64,000 nt of DNA from SIG480 sp045636865 (GTDB taxonomy: Bacteria; Bacillota; Clostridia; Oscillospirales; JAAYXM01). Shown here one piece after another: positions 43,560 to 52,654 of the stretch. The notes under the pieces were generated by a model that was not told the DNA's origin, searched no databases, and worked only from the letters and a program-made list of their open reading frames with translations. Location: contig JAZTYJ010000004.1 in assembly GCA_045636865.1 (NCBI GenBank), positions 1-64,000 of the forward strand. The letters run 5' to 3'. A program made the translations under genes and the position numbers. The stretch's first letter is position 1. Every line of letters begins with the position of its first letter.

Positions 43560-44624
43560 ATGAAAAAGCTTAAAGTTGCACTTATCGGTTGCGGAATGAT
43601 TGCCCACGGTCATGCGGAGGGAATCCGCCTCGACGGAAGAGCAGAGGTTACGGCAGTTGTTTACGGAAGCAATAAGATAGCGGCAGAGGAGTTTGCCGCA
43701 AAGTATGATATACCATACATAACAAACGACTACCGCGACGTAATCGCCCGCGGAGATATCGACATTGCAATCGTCTGCACGCCGAGCGCATATCACGCGG
43801 AGGCGTCAATTGCCTTTGCAAATGCAGGTGTTCACGTGCTTTGCGAAAAACCGCTTGATGTTGATGTCGACAAGATGACTGCGATGATTTCTGCGGCAGA
43901 GGAGCATAATGTTCTTCTCGGATGCGTGTTTCCAAACCGCACAAGGAAAGACCTTATCCGCGCAAAGGATATAATAGATTCGGGCGAGCTTGGGCGTATG
44001 CTCATGGTTGAATTTCAGTATCGCGGATACCGAAGCCACAGCTACTACAACTCTTCAAACTGGAAGGGTACAAAGGCAGGCGACGGCGGCGGATGCCTCA
44101 TGAATCAGGGAAGCCACGGAATAGATGCCCTCATTTTCCTTGCAGGTGGAGTCAAACGCGTTATGGCGATATGTGACACTATGGGAAGAAAAATCGACGT
44201 TGAAGATTCTGCGTGTGCACTTCTGGAATTTGAAAGCGGAGCTCACGGCACACTTATGGGAACAACACTCTCGCATTTTCCCGAAACAAATGCCGAGTGC
44301 GAGAGAATCCGCATAGAGTTTGAAAAGGGAACAATAGTCTATGCTGACGGCAAGACGATGTTTTATAAGAGCCTTTCTGACGATGAGTTTTCTGTAGAGG
44401 AAATCTGCCTCACCGAAAAGATTGAAAACTTCGGCGCAAATCCCGAGGATATGGATATGGAAGCTCATTATGCAATCGTTTCAAACTTCCTCGATGCGGT
44501 GCTTGAAGGAAAGCCGCTTATCGCGCCTGCGCGCGATGCCCGCCGTGCGGTTGACCTCATTCTCACGATATACAAATCATCAGAAGAAAAATCGTGGGCA
44601 GATGTTCCGTCATTTTCTCTCTGA
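43560..44624 (+). CDS. Gfo/Idh/MocA family oxidoreductase
   Basis: A 354-residue NAD(P)-dependent sugar or cyclitol dehydrogenase-like enzyme. The N-terminal Rossmann domain has KVALIGCGMIAHGHAEGI; AIVCTPSAYHAE and the VLCEKPLDVDVDKM motif with the catalytic lysine follow. The C-terminal alpha/beta domain contains GGGCLMNQGSHGIDALIFLAGG, with the conserved His near the active site. ATG 43560 is supported by AAAGGAG. Substrates in this family range from inositol to glucose and amino sugars and cannot be chosen here. It appears monocistronic; about 75 bases separate it from glutamine synthetase. Confidence 0.9.
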   Translation: MKKLKVALIGCGMIAHGHAEGIRLDGRAEVTAVVYGSNKIAAEEFAAKYDIPYITNDYRDVIARGDIDIAIVCTPSAYHAEASIAFANAGVHVLCEKPLDVDVDKMTAMISAAEEHNVLLGCVFPNRTRKDLIRAKDIIDSGELGRMLMVEFQYRGYRSHSYYNSSNWKGTKAGDGGGCLMNQGSHGIDALIFLAGGVKRVMAICDTMGRKIDVEDSACALLEFESGAHGTLMGTTLSHFPETNAECERIRIEFEKGTIVYADGKTMFYKSLSDDEFSVEEICLTEKIENFGANPEDMDMEAHYAIVSNFLDAVLEGKPLIAPARDARRAVDLILTIYKSSEEKSWADVPSFSL

Positions 44625-44700
44625 TAAGCAAACAAAATACTTTTAAAAAGAGTAAAATTATGGTAAAATGATTTCATAAGAGTTTTGAGGAGTGATTTCT

Positions 44701-46125
44701 GTGAAAAAAACCGTTAAAGACATTCTGAACATTATCAAAGAAAACGACATCAAGATGGTCGACTTTAAGATGGTTGACATCAACGGTCAGTATCGTCATG
44801 TTACAATCCCTGCAACTAATTTTTCTGAAAAAACGATGAAAAACGGCATCGGCTTTGATGCATCAAACTACGGGTTTGCCGTCGTTGAAAAGAGCGATAT
44901 GGTGTTCATTCCCGATCCCGACACCGCTGTTATAGACCCGTTCTGCCAAATCCCAACACTTTCGATGACGGGTAATGCGATGATTATTGATAACCCCGAA
45001 AACAGACCGCTTGCGCAGTATCCGCGAAATATTGTTCTCGCGGCAGAAAAATATATGCGCGACTCAGGAATAGCCGACACGATGTATATCCTTCCCGAGT
45101 TTGAGTTCTATCTTTTTGATCAGGCGACATGGCAGGTTCGCCCCAACGCCATCGGCATGGAAGTGGATGCAACTCAGGCGCATTGGAACAGCGATGTTGA
45201 GGGAACGGGTCGCGTTGTTCCGAAACAGAAAAATTACCACATTGCAAAACCGTTTGACGTTTCATATGAAGCAAGAAGTGAGATGTGTCTTCTCATTCAG
45301 GAAGCAGGCGTTGCACTCAACTATCACCATCCGGAGGTCGGCGCGGCAGGTCAGTTTGAAATTGAGCCTGAGCTTGGCGAAATGTCAAAAATGGCAGACG
45401 CAACGATGATGATAAAATATATCATTCACAATACCGCGGAAAAGTATGGTATGTCTGCAACGTTTATGCCGAAGCCCGTTATGGGAGAGGCAGGAAGCGG
45501 AATGCACGTTCATATGCCCCTTATGAAGGACGGAAAGCCCGTTTTTTCCGACGACAACGGATATTCAAACTTAAGCCGTGAGGCGCACTGGTTTATCGGC
45601 GGACTTTTAAAGCACATCGCTTCTCTCTGTGCGATTACAAACCCGAGCACAAACTCATTCAAGCGTCTTGTTCCCGGCTTTGAAGCACCTGTTACCGTCG
45701 GATATGCAACATCTAACCGCAGTGCGGTCATCCGCATTCCGGCGTATGCAAAGGAGCCGGCTCTCCGCCGCTTTGAGCTCCGCAAGCCCGATGCAACCTG
45801 CAACCCGTACTTCTGCTATGCGGCAATTCTCATGGCAGGTCTTGGCGGTATCAAGAATAAGATTGATCCGCACGAAAACGGATGGGGTCCGTATGATATG
45901 AACCTCTATCACTTGAGCGACGAAGAAAAAGCGAAGCTCAAGCACCTTCCGACATCGCTTGACGAAGCACTTGATGCACTTGAAAAGGATCACGATTATC
46001 TCACGGCAGGCGGCGTATTCCCCGAGGAGCTTCTTGCAAACTTCATAAAGGCAAAGAGAGAGGAATGCAGAGCTCTTGCGGCAATTCCGCATCCTGCAGA
46101 ATTTGATAAGTATTATAATTTATAA
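44701..46125 (+). CDS. glnA: Glutamine synthetase, type I
   Basis: Makes glutamine from glutamate, ammonia and ATP, the main entry of ammonia nitrogen. The start is GTG 44701 with TGAGGAG eight bases upstream, giving 474 residues. The beta-grasp N-terminus is followed by the catalytic domain: PEFEFYLFD, QFEIEPELG, GSGMHVHMPL (the active-site HxH), NRSAVIRIPAYA and the RRFELRKPDATCNPYF glutamate-binding block. A MNLYHLSDEEK segment resembles the site of the adenylylated tyrosine in GSI-beta enzymes, and the length is near the 470 residues of that type. Whether it is adenylylated is unknown. It is followed 15 bases on by a phosphohexomutase gene. Confidence 0.93.
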   Translation: MKKTVKDILNIIKENDIKMVDFKMVDINGQYRHVTIPATNFSEKTMKNGIGFDASNYGFAVVEKSDMVFIPDPDTAVIDPFCQIPTLSMTGNAMIIDNPENRPLAQYPRNIVLAAEKYMRDSGIADTMYILPEFEFYLFDQATWQVRPNAIGMEVDATQAHWNSDVEGTGRVVPKQKNYHIAKPFDVSYEARSEMCLLIQEAGVALNYHHPEVGAAGQFEIEPELGEMSKMADATMMIKYIIHNTAEKYGMSATFMPKPVMGEAGSGMHVHMPLMKDGKPVFSDDNGYSNLSREAHWFIGGLLKHIASLCAITNPSTNSFKRLVPGFEAPVTVGYATSNRSAVIRIPAYAKEPALRRFELRKPDATCNPYFCYAAILMAGLGGIKNKIDPHENGWGPYDMNLYHLSDEEKAKLKHLPTSLDEALDALEKDHDYLTAGGVFPEELLANFIKAKREECRALAAIPHPAEFDKYYNL

Positions 46126-46140
46126 ACCGGAGGTTTTGAG

Positions 46141-47646
46141 ATGGATTACAAGAAATTACAGAACGGCAGCGACATTCGCGGCGTCGCACTTGACGGCGTT
46201 GAAGGTCAGCCGATAACTCTTACCGAGCAGGCAAGCCGCGATATCGGACGTGGTTTTGCACTCTGGCTCTCGGCTAAAAAAGGAAAGAAAGAAGGCCTTC
46301 GCGTTGCAGTAGGCCGCGATTCACGCCTTTCGGGCGAGGCTCTCTGCGGCTACATCTGCGAGGCTATGGCAAACGAGGGCATCGAGGTTACGGACTTTGG
46401 TATGGCGAGCACTCCTGCTATGTTTATGGCAACTCTGACAGAAGGCTTTGAGTTTGACGGTACGGTTATGATTACCGCAAGCCACCTTCCGTTTAACAGA
46501 AACGGCTTTAAGTTCTTTACCCGCGACGGCGGTCTTGAATCTTCAGACATCAAGGAAATCCTTGCATATGCCGGCGGAGATGAAAAGACAGGCATCACGG
46601 GCGGAAAAATCCTTAAAGACGAGTTTATGGACACTTATGCAAAAATTCTTGCAGACAAAATCCGCAAATCATCAGGTGAAGAAAAGCCGCTTGAAGGCTT
46701 TAAGGTTGTTGTTGACGCAGGTAACGGTGCCGGCGGCTTCTATGTAGACAAGGTTTTAAAGCCGCTTGGCGCAATCACCGACGGAAGCAGATTTTTAGAG
46801 CCTGACGGCAGCTTTCCGAACCACATTCCGAATCCGGAAGACAAGGATGCTATGAAGAGCATTGTTGAGGCGGTAAGTGAAGTCAAGGCAGATCTCGGTA
46901 TCATCTTTGACACAGACGTTGACCGCGCAGGTGCAGTTTTGTCTGACGGAAGCGAGCTTAACCGCAACCGAATCATCGCAATTCTTGCGGCAATTTTACT
47001 TCGTGAGCATCCGGGCACAACTATCGTTACAGACTCGATTACCTCAACAGGTCTTGCGGAGTTTATCAAGGAAAAGGGCGGCGTTCACCACCGCTTCAAG
47101 AGAGGTTACAAGAACGTTATAAACGAGTCTATCCGCCTCAACAAGGAAGGCAAGGACAGCCAGCTTGCAATTGAGACTTCAGGTCACGGTGCGTTCAAGG
47201 AAAACTACTTCCTCGACGACGGTGCATATATCGTTACAAAGCTTCTTATCGAGCTTGCAAGAGGCAGAAAAGAGGGATATACCCTCGAATCGCTTATCGC
47301 AACTCTCCGCGAGCCGAAGGAAAGCATTGAGTTTAGAATGAACATAATGCTTGATGACTTCAAGGCATACGGCCAGTCGGTTATCGACGACCTCAAGGCA
47401 TATGCCGAAAAGCAGGAAGGCTGGAGCTTGCCGGAGACAAATTTTGAGGGCGTTCGCGTAAACCTCGATGAAAATCACGGCAACGGATGGTTCCTCCTCC
47501 GCCTTTCACTTCACGATCCGCTTCTTCCGCTAAACATCGAAAGCGACGATATCGGCGGCGCAAAGAAGATAGCAGGAGAGCTTGCGTCCTTTATCAAAGG
47601 TTATGACAAACTCTCGGCAGACAAATTCCTCGAATTTGCAGAATAA
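46141..47646 (+). CDS. Phosphomannomutase/phosphoglucomutase family enzyme
   Basis: A 501-residue alpha-D-phosphohexomutase that moves phosphate between C1 and C6 of a hexose. The four-domain layout is visible: NGSDIRGVALDG and VGRDSRLSGEAL, the phosphoserine loop TASHLPFNRNGFKFF, the metal loop FDTDVDRAGAV, and the sugar-binding ETSGHGAFKENYFLDDGAY near the third domain. The serine loop has LPF where most bacterial mutases have NP, a variant seen in a subgroup. Specificity for mannose, glucose or another sugar is open; it could feed cell-wall sugars or the Leloir product. GGAGG precedes ATG 46141, 15 bases after glnA. Confidence 0.88.
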   Translation: MDYKKLQNGSDIRGVALDGVEGQPITLTEQASRDIGRGFALWLSAKKGKKEGLRVAVGRDSRLSGEALCGYICEAMANEGIEVTDFGMASTPAMFMATLTEGFEFDGTVMITASHLPFNRNGFKFFTRDGGLESSDIKEILAYAGGDEKTGITGGKILKDEFMDTYAKILADKIRKSSGEEKPLEGFKVVVDAGNGAGGFYVDKVLKPLGAITDGSRFLEPDGSFPNHIPNPEDKDAMKSIVEAVSEVKADLGIIFDTDVDRAGAVLSDGSELNRNRIIAILAAILLREHPGTTIVTDSITSTGLAEFIKEKGGVHHRFKRGYKNVINESIRLNKEGKDSQLAIETSGHGAFKENYFLDDGAYIVTKLLIELARGRKEGYTLESLIATLREPKESIEFRMNIMLDDFKAYGQSVIDDLKAYAEKQEGWSLPETNFEGVRVNLDENHGNGWFLLRLSLHDPLLPLNIESDDIGGAKKIAGELASFIKGYDKLSADKFLEFAE

Positions 47647-47687
47647 AAACAAAATCGGAACGGGAAAACCGTTCCGATTTTGTTTTT
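47644..47687 (+). terminator. Terminator after the phosphohexomutase gene
   Basis: Stem AAAACAAAATCGGAACGG/CCGTTCCGATTTTGTTTT with a short GAAAA-type loop and T-run. Confidence 0.9.
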
Positions 47688-47718
47688 AAAATTTCCATAT
47701 AAATATGTAAAAAAACAG

Positions 47719-47747
47719 TTTATTTTGCGGTGAGGATATGATATAAT
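47719..47747 (+). promoter_or_regulatory. Possible promoter of the coaW-like operon
   Basis: Consensus TATAAT (47742-47747) with only a weak TTTATT (47719-47724) at 17-bp spacing. Confidence 0.42.
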
Positions 47748-47791
47748 ATACTGTGATTAGTTGTATATGTTCCGCTGTGGAGGTGTGCATT

Positions 47792-48616
47792 ATGAAATGC
47801 GTTCTTGGAATTGATATTGGTGGAAGCACAACAAAGATTATAGGATACCGCGACGGTGAGATTTTTTCTCCGTTTATGGTAAAGGCGAGCGATCCGAGAG
47901 CATCGCTTTACGGGGCGTTCGGAAAGTTCTTGAACGAAAACGGGCTGACACTCTCCGATATTGAAAGTGTTATGATAACGGGCGTCGGGTCGGAAAATTG
48001 CCGCACGGAGATTTTTGGCGTAAAAACACAGAGAATAGAAGAATTCCGCGCGGTAGGTCGCGGCGGCCTTTTCTTAAGCGGCCTCGATTCTGCGGTTGTC
48101 GTAAGTATGGGTACAGGTACTGCATTTGTTTCTGCTTCCTCAAACGGAATCCGACACCTCGGAGGTACCGGCATCGGCGGAGGTACGCTCATCGGTCTTG
48201 CAAACAAGATGTTCAACGTAAGAAATTTTGAGGACATTATCGAAACTGCCAAAACGGGCGACCTTGATAACGTTGACCTTCACGTCCGCGATATAAGTTA
48301 TGAGGAAATCGAAACTCTTGCCGCGGCAACAACCGCATCAAACTTCGGCAAGATAAGCGACCTTGCAACAAACGGCGACCTTGCGCTCGGAATAATCAAT
48401 ATGGTCTTCCAGACAATCGGCGTTATGGCGGCGTTTTCTGCAAAGAATGAAAAAACAAAAAACATAGTGCTTACGGGAAACCTCACAAACGTTCCGCAGG
48501 CAGAGAATATTTTCAGAGGAGTAGAAACATTGCACGGTGTTCACTTTGTTATTCCGGAGCATTCGGAATACGCAACTGCCACGGGCGCCGCGCTTATGTA
48601 TAACAGCGAGATATGA
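47792..48616 (+). CDS. coaW: Type II pantothenate kinase
   Basis: Phosphorylates pantothenate, the first step of CoA synthesis. The 274-residue ASKHA-fold kinase has the N-terminal phosphate-1 motif GIDIGGSTTKIIGY, the VMITGVGSENC segment, VVSMGTGTAFVSA with GTGIGGGTLIGLA (phosphate-2) and the C-terminal VLTGNLTNVP and PEHSEYATATGAAL. This set and the length fit the staphylococcal/eukaryotic-like type II (CoaW) enzymes. ATG 47792 with GGAGGTG is chosen over an in-frame start 39 bases earlier. Its end overlaps the miaB start by four bases (ATGA), so it heads the long housekeeping operon. Confidence 0.88.
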   Translation: MKCVLGIDIGGSTTKIIGYRDGEIFSPFMVKASDPRASLYGAFGKFLNENGLTLSDIESVMITGVGSENCRTEIFGVKTQRIEEFRAVGRGGLFLSGLDSAVVVSMGTGTAFVSASSNGIRHLGGTGIGGGTLIGLANKMFNVRNFEDIIETAKTGDLDNVDLHVRDISYEEIETLAAATTASNFGKISDLATNGDLALGIINMVFQTIGVMAAFSAKNEKTKNIVLTGNLTNVPQAENIFRGVETLHGVHFVIPEHSEYATATGAALMYNSEI

Positions 48617-50010
48617 AAGTACGCGAAGTTTCAGAAGAAATGATGTGCAGACAGCAGGAATACATCCGCGCTGTCTATGAAATGAATGAAGGAAAAGAGC
48701 TTTTCGCTTTTGTTGATACATACGGCTGTCAGCAGAACGAGGCGGACAGCGAAATCATCCGCGGAATCCTCATCGAAATGGGATATTCCATCGTAAATGA
48801 TGAGAATGAGGCAGACGTTATAATCATAAACTCCTGTGCCGTGCGCGAGCACGCCGAGCAGAGAGTCCTCGGAAACGTCGGTCAGCTTCAGCATATAAAG
48901 AAAAAGCGCGATTGCATAATTGCTCTTTGCGGATGTATGGTTCAGCAACCGGCCATGGCAGAAAAAATCAAAAAAAGCTATCGCCACGTCGATATGGTAT
49001 TTGGTGTGCATTCGCTCCCGAGATTTCCCGAGCTTTTATACCGCGCACTTACGGAAGAAAAGAGAATCTTTGACGTTCAGCAGTCTGACGGCGAGATTCC
49101 CGAGGGTTTTCCCGTTATGCGAAAGGACAGGACTAAGGCGTGGATTTCGATTATGTACGGCTGCAACAACTTCTGCACATACTGCATAGTCCCGTACGTT
49201 CGCGGTCGCGAGAGATCGCGCGATCCCGAAAAGATTATTGAAGAAATAAGAAAGCTTGTAGAAGAAGGATGTAAGGATATAACACTTCTCGGTCAGAACG
49301 TAAACTCCTACGGAAACGACCTTGATGCAGAAATCGACTTCTCAACGCTTCTTGAGATGATAAATGCTCTTCCGGGTGATTTCAGAATACGTTTTATGAC
49401 AAGCCATCCGAAGGATGCAACAAAAAAGCTTTTTGACACTATGGCAAAGTGCGAAAAGGTTTCAAAACACATCCATCTTCCGTTCCAGTCGGGAAGCGAC
49501 AGAATTTTAAAACTGATGAACAGAAGATACGACAGCGCACACTATCGTGAGCTTATTGCATATGCAAGAGAAAAGATGCCGGGCATCTCTGTTACGAGCG
49601 ACGTAATTGTAGGTTTCCCCGGCGAAACAGACGAAGATTTTAATGAAACAATAAAGCTTGTTTCGGATATCGGCTTTGACGGTCTTTTCGTATTTATTTA
49701 TTCAAAGCGAAGCGGAACCCCCGCCGCAGAGATGGAAGATCCCACTCCGCGAAGCGAGAAGGTTGCGCGCTTCCAGAAGCTTTTTGCAATCCATGAGGAG
49801 GGCACGGCGAAGAGAAGCCGCGAGCTTATCGGAACAGAGGTTGACGTTCTTGTCGAAGGAACATCCGACGAAGAGGGATATAATCTGGTCGCAAGAACAG
49901 ACGGTAACCGTCCGATCAGCATAAACGGCGATGCTTCGCTTATAGGCAGCTTTGTCCGTGTAAGGATTACGGAATCTGCCAAGTGGGGTATGCACGGCGA
50001 GCTTATATAA
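48613..50010 (+). CDS. miaB: tRNA-2-methylthio-N6-dimethylallyladenosine synthase
   Basis: Radical-SAM methylthiotransferase that adds the 2-methylthio group to i6A37 of tRNAs, acting after MiaA, encoded downstream. The 465-residue product has the UPF0004 domain with TYGCQQNEADSE, NSCAVREHAEQR and LCGCMVQQ (cluster II cysteines), the radical-SAM CxxxCxxC in GCNNFCTYCIVPYVRGRERS, and a C-terminal TRAM domain (about 395-465). It overlaps the pantothenate kinase gene by four bases and is followed by mutS after 25 bases. Confidence 0.96.
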   Translation: MKVREVSEEMMCRQQEYIRAVYEMNEGKELFAFVDTYGCQQNEADSEIIRGILIEMGYSIVNDENEADVIIINSCAVREHAEQRVLGNVGQLQHIKKKRDCIIALCGCMVQQPAMAEKIKKSYRHVDMVFGVHSLPRFPELLYRALTEEKRIFDVQQSDGEIPEGFPVMRKDRTKAWISIMYGCNNFCTYCIVPYVRGRERSRDPEKIIEEIRKLVEEGCKDITLLGQNVNSYGNDLDAEIDFSTLLEMINALPGDFRIRFMTSHPKDATKKLFDTMAKCEKVSKHIHLPFQSGSDRILKLMNRRYDSAHYRELIAYAREKMPGISVTSDVIVGFPGETDEDFNETIKLVSDIGFDGLFVFIYSKRSGTPAAEMEDPTPRSEKVARFQKLFAIHEEGTAKRSRELIGTEVDVLVEGTSDEEGYNLVARTDGNRPISINGDASLIGSFVRVRITESAKWGMHGELI

Positions 50011-50035
50011 ACTATAGATTTGAGAAGGTATTGAT

Positions 50036-52630
50036 ATGGAACAGTATTCTCCGATGATGCTACAATACATGAGAATAAAAGAGCAGAACAAGGACAGCAT
50101 CGTCTTTTTCCGCCTCGGCGACTTTTATGAGATGTTCTTTGATGATGCGCGCATTGCATCAGAAGAGCTTGAGCTTACGCTCACAGGTCGCGACTGCGGT
50201 CAGAAAGAGCGTGCACCGATGTGCGGTGTTCCGTATCATTCCTGCGAGGCATATATTGCGCGCCTCATTGCAAAGGGATACAAGGTCGCAATCTGCGAGC
50301 AGACGGAAGAGCCCGGAAAGGGGCAGAAGCTTGTTGAGCGCGATATAGTTCGAATCATCACTCCCGGCACCGTCATCGAGAATACGATGCTTGATGAGAA
50401 GAAAAATAACTTCATCTGCGGAATATACCGAGAAGGGAAAAATGCCGGAATCTGCTTTATCGACATCACGACAGGTGAGATGAAGGCGACATCACTCTCG
50501 GGCGAAGATATCGGAGAGATAATCTTTGGCGAAATCTCAAAATTTTCACCGGCGGAGGCCATTGTAAACGGTGAGTTCTTCAAGGACGAGGCAACTTGCG
50601 ACCGTCTGAAAAAAGAGCTCCATATGAGCGTTGAGCTTCGCGATGAAATCTTTGTATATGACGTGGCAGAGACTTCAATAAAAGAGCATTTTGAAATATC
50701 GGATACAGAAGAAATCGGACTTTCCGAAAACTTGCCTGCGGTAAATGCGTGCGGCGGACTTTTGAGTTACATCCACGAAACACAGAAAACAAACCTTTCA
50801 CACATAAACAGACTTGAGATATATTCGAGAGAGCAGTATATGCTCGTTGACGAAACTGCGCGCAGAAACCTTGAAATATGCGAAACGATGCGCGGCCGCG
50901 AAAAGCGCGGAACGCTTCTTTGGGTGCTCGACAAAACAAGAACTTCAATGGGCGGACGTCTTCTTCGCGCGTGGCTTGAAAGACCGCTTATGGACGTTTC
51001 GGAGATAAACACAAGGCTTGATGCGGTAGGAGAGCTTGTGGCGGCTCCGATAACGCGCGAGGAGCTTTCTGAAACGCTCCGTGCCGTGCGCGACATTGAA
51101 AGACTTGCAGGGCGAGTTGTGTACGGAATCGCAAACGGTCGCGACCTTGTCGCGATGGCGAACACGTTTGAAAGATTTCCATTTATAAAAGAGAAGCTTT
51201 CCGAGTGCACATCGCATCTTCTCTCAAAGACGAATTCGGAGATAGATGAGCTTTCTGATATGTATAAGCTCATAGCCGATGCGATTGACGAAAACGCACC
51301 TGTATCAATCCGTGAGGGAAAGATATTCAGAGAAGGCTACAGCGAAGAGGTTGACCGCCTCCGCGATATAGTTGAAAACGGCACAAAATATCTCACGGAG
51401 CTTGCCGCCCGTGAGAAAGAAAAAACGGGAATCAAAAACCTCAAAATCGGATACAACCGCGTGTTCGGTTATTACATAGAGGTTTCAAAGTCAAACATCA
51501 ACGATGTCCCCGACTACTATATGAGAAAGCAGACTCTTGCAAACGGCGAGAGATACATAACAGAAGAGCTTAAGGACCTTGAAAGCCAGATTCTCGGCGC
51601 AAGAGAAATGGTATGCCGTCTTGAAACCGAAATGTTTAAAGAAATCTGTGAAAAGATTTCAGAGAATGTAAAGAGAATTCAGAAAACTTCAGGTGCGATT
51701 GCGGTGCTTGACGTTATCGTCAGCCTTTCTTCCGTCGCGTCGCGCTTCGGATACAGCCGACCGAAGGTTACAACAGGGCAGAAAATCACGGTCAAGGACG
51801 GCAGACACCCCGTCGTTGAGCGTGTTATGAAGGATTCATTGTTTGTCCCCAACGACACACTTCTTGACTGCAACGACAACCGTATGGCGATTATAACGGG
51901 TCCGAATATGGCAGGTAAATCGACATATATGCGTCAGGTTGCGCTCATAACGCTTATGGCACAGCTCGGCTCATTTGTTCCGGCAAAGAGTGCCGAAATC
52001 GGAGTTGTAGACCGGATATTTACACGAATCGGTGCAGCCGATGACCTTTCGTCAGGCCAGTCGACATTTATGGTTGAGATGAACGAAGTCTCCGAGATTA
52101 TCAAAAAGGCGACAAGCCGCAGCCTCATAATCCTCGACGAAATCGGAAGGGGTACATCAACCTTTGACGGTATGGCGATTGCGCGCGCTGTAATCGAATA
52201 CGTTGCAGATAAGAAATGTATCGGCGCAAAAACTCTTTTTGCAACACACTACCATGAGCTTACAGAGCTTGAAGGTAAGCTTCCGGGAGTGAAGAATTAC
52301 AACATTGCAGTTAAGAAACACGGCTTTGACATAACCTTCCTCCGCAAGATAGTAAGAGGAAGTGCGGATGACAGCTACGGTATCGAGGTTGCGCGCCTTG
52401 CGGGCATTCCCGATGCGGTAATCTTCAGAGCACGCGAGATTCTTGAGAGCCTCGAATCCGAGAGTGCGCTACACAAGCCCGAGTTTGTCATACCCGAGGA
52501 GCGACGCAGATCTCACGAGGGGGATAAGATTTTAACCGAGCTTTCACATATGGACGTCAACACATTATCACCGCTTGAAGCGTTGTCGGTTCTTTTTGAC
52601 ATCGCAAAGCGCGCGAGAGAATCAGAATAG
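50036..52630 (+). CDS. mutS: DNA mismatch repair protein MutS
   Basis: Recognises base mismatches and small loops. The 864-residue product is full length: the mismatch-binding domain I has FFRLGDFYEMFFDDA, with the conserved Phe-x-Glu in FYEMF, then connector, core and clamp domains. The ATPase has Walker A GPNMAGKSTYMRQ, the FTRIGAADDLSSGQSTFMVE block, Walker B LIILDEIGRGTSTFDG and the THYHELTELE segment. It precedes mutL by 24 bases. The absence of the beta-clamp motif was not examined. Confidence 0.98.
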   Translation: MEQYSPMMLQYMRIKEQNKDSIVFFRLGDFYEMFFDDARIASEELELTLTGRDCGQKERAPMCGVPYHSCEAYIARLIAKGYKVAICEQTEEPGKGQKLVERDIVRIITPGTVIENTMLDEKKNNFICGIYREGKNAGICFIDITTGEMKATSLSGEDIGEIIFGEISKFSPAEAIVNGEFFKDEATCDRLKKELHMSVELRDEIFVYDVAETSIKEHFEISDTEEIGLSENLPAVNACGGLLSYIHETQKTNLSHINRLEIYSREQYMLVDETARRNLEICETMRGREKRGTLLWVLDKTRTSMGGRLLRAWLERPLMDVSEINTRLDAVGELVAAPITREELSETLRAVRDIERLAGRVVYGIANGRDLVAMANTFERFPFIKEKLSECTSHLLSKTNSEIDELSDMYKLIADAIDENAPVSIREGKIFREGYSEEVDRLRDIVENGTKYLTELAAREKEKTGIKNLKIGYNRVFGYYIEVSKSNINDVPDYYMRKQTLANGERYITEELKDLESQILGAREMVCRLETEMFKEICEKISENVKRIQKTSGAIAVLDVIVSLSSVASRFGYSRPKVTTGQKITVKDGRHPVVERVMKDSLFVPNDTLLDCNDNRMAIITGPNMAGKSTYMRQVALITLMAQLGSFVPAKSAEIGVVDRIFTRIGAADDLSSGQSTFMVEMNEVSEIIKKATSRSLIILDEIGRGTSTFDGMAIARAVIEYVADKKCIGAKTLFATHYHELTELEGKLPGVKNYNIAVKKHGFDITFLRKIVRGSADDSYGIEVARLAGIPDAVIFRAREILESLESESALHKPEFVIPEERRRSHEGDKILTELSHMDVNTLSPLEALSVLFDIAKRARESE

Positions 52631-52654
52631 TATTTATGAAGGGAGGCGGGTTTC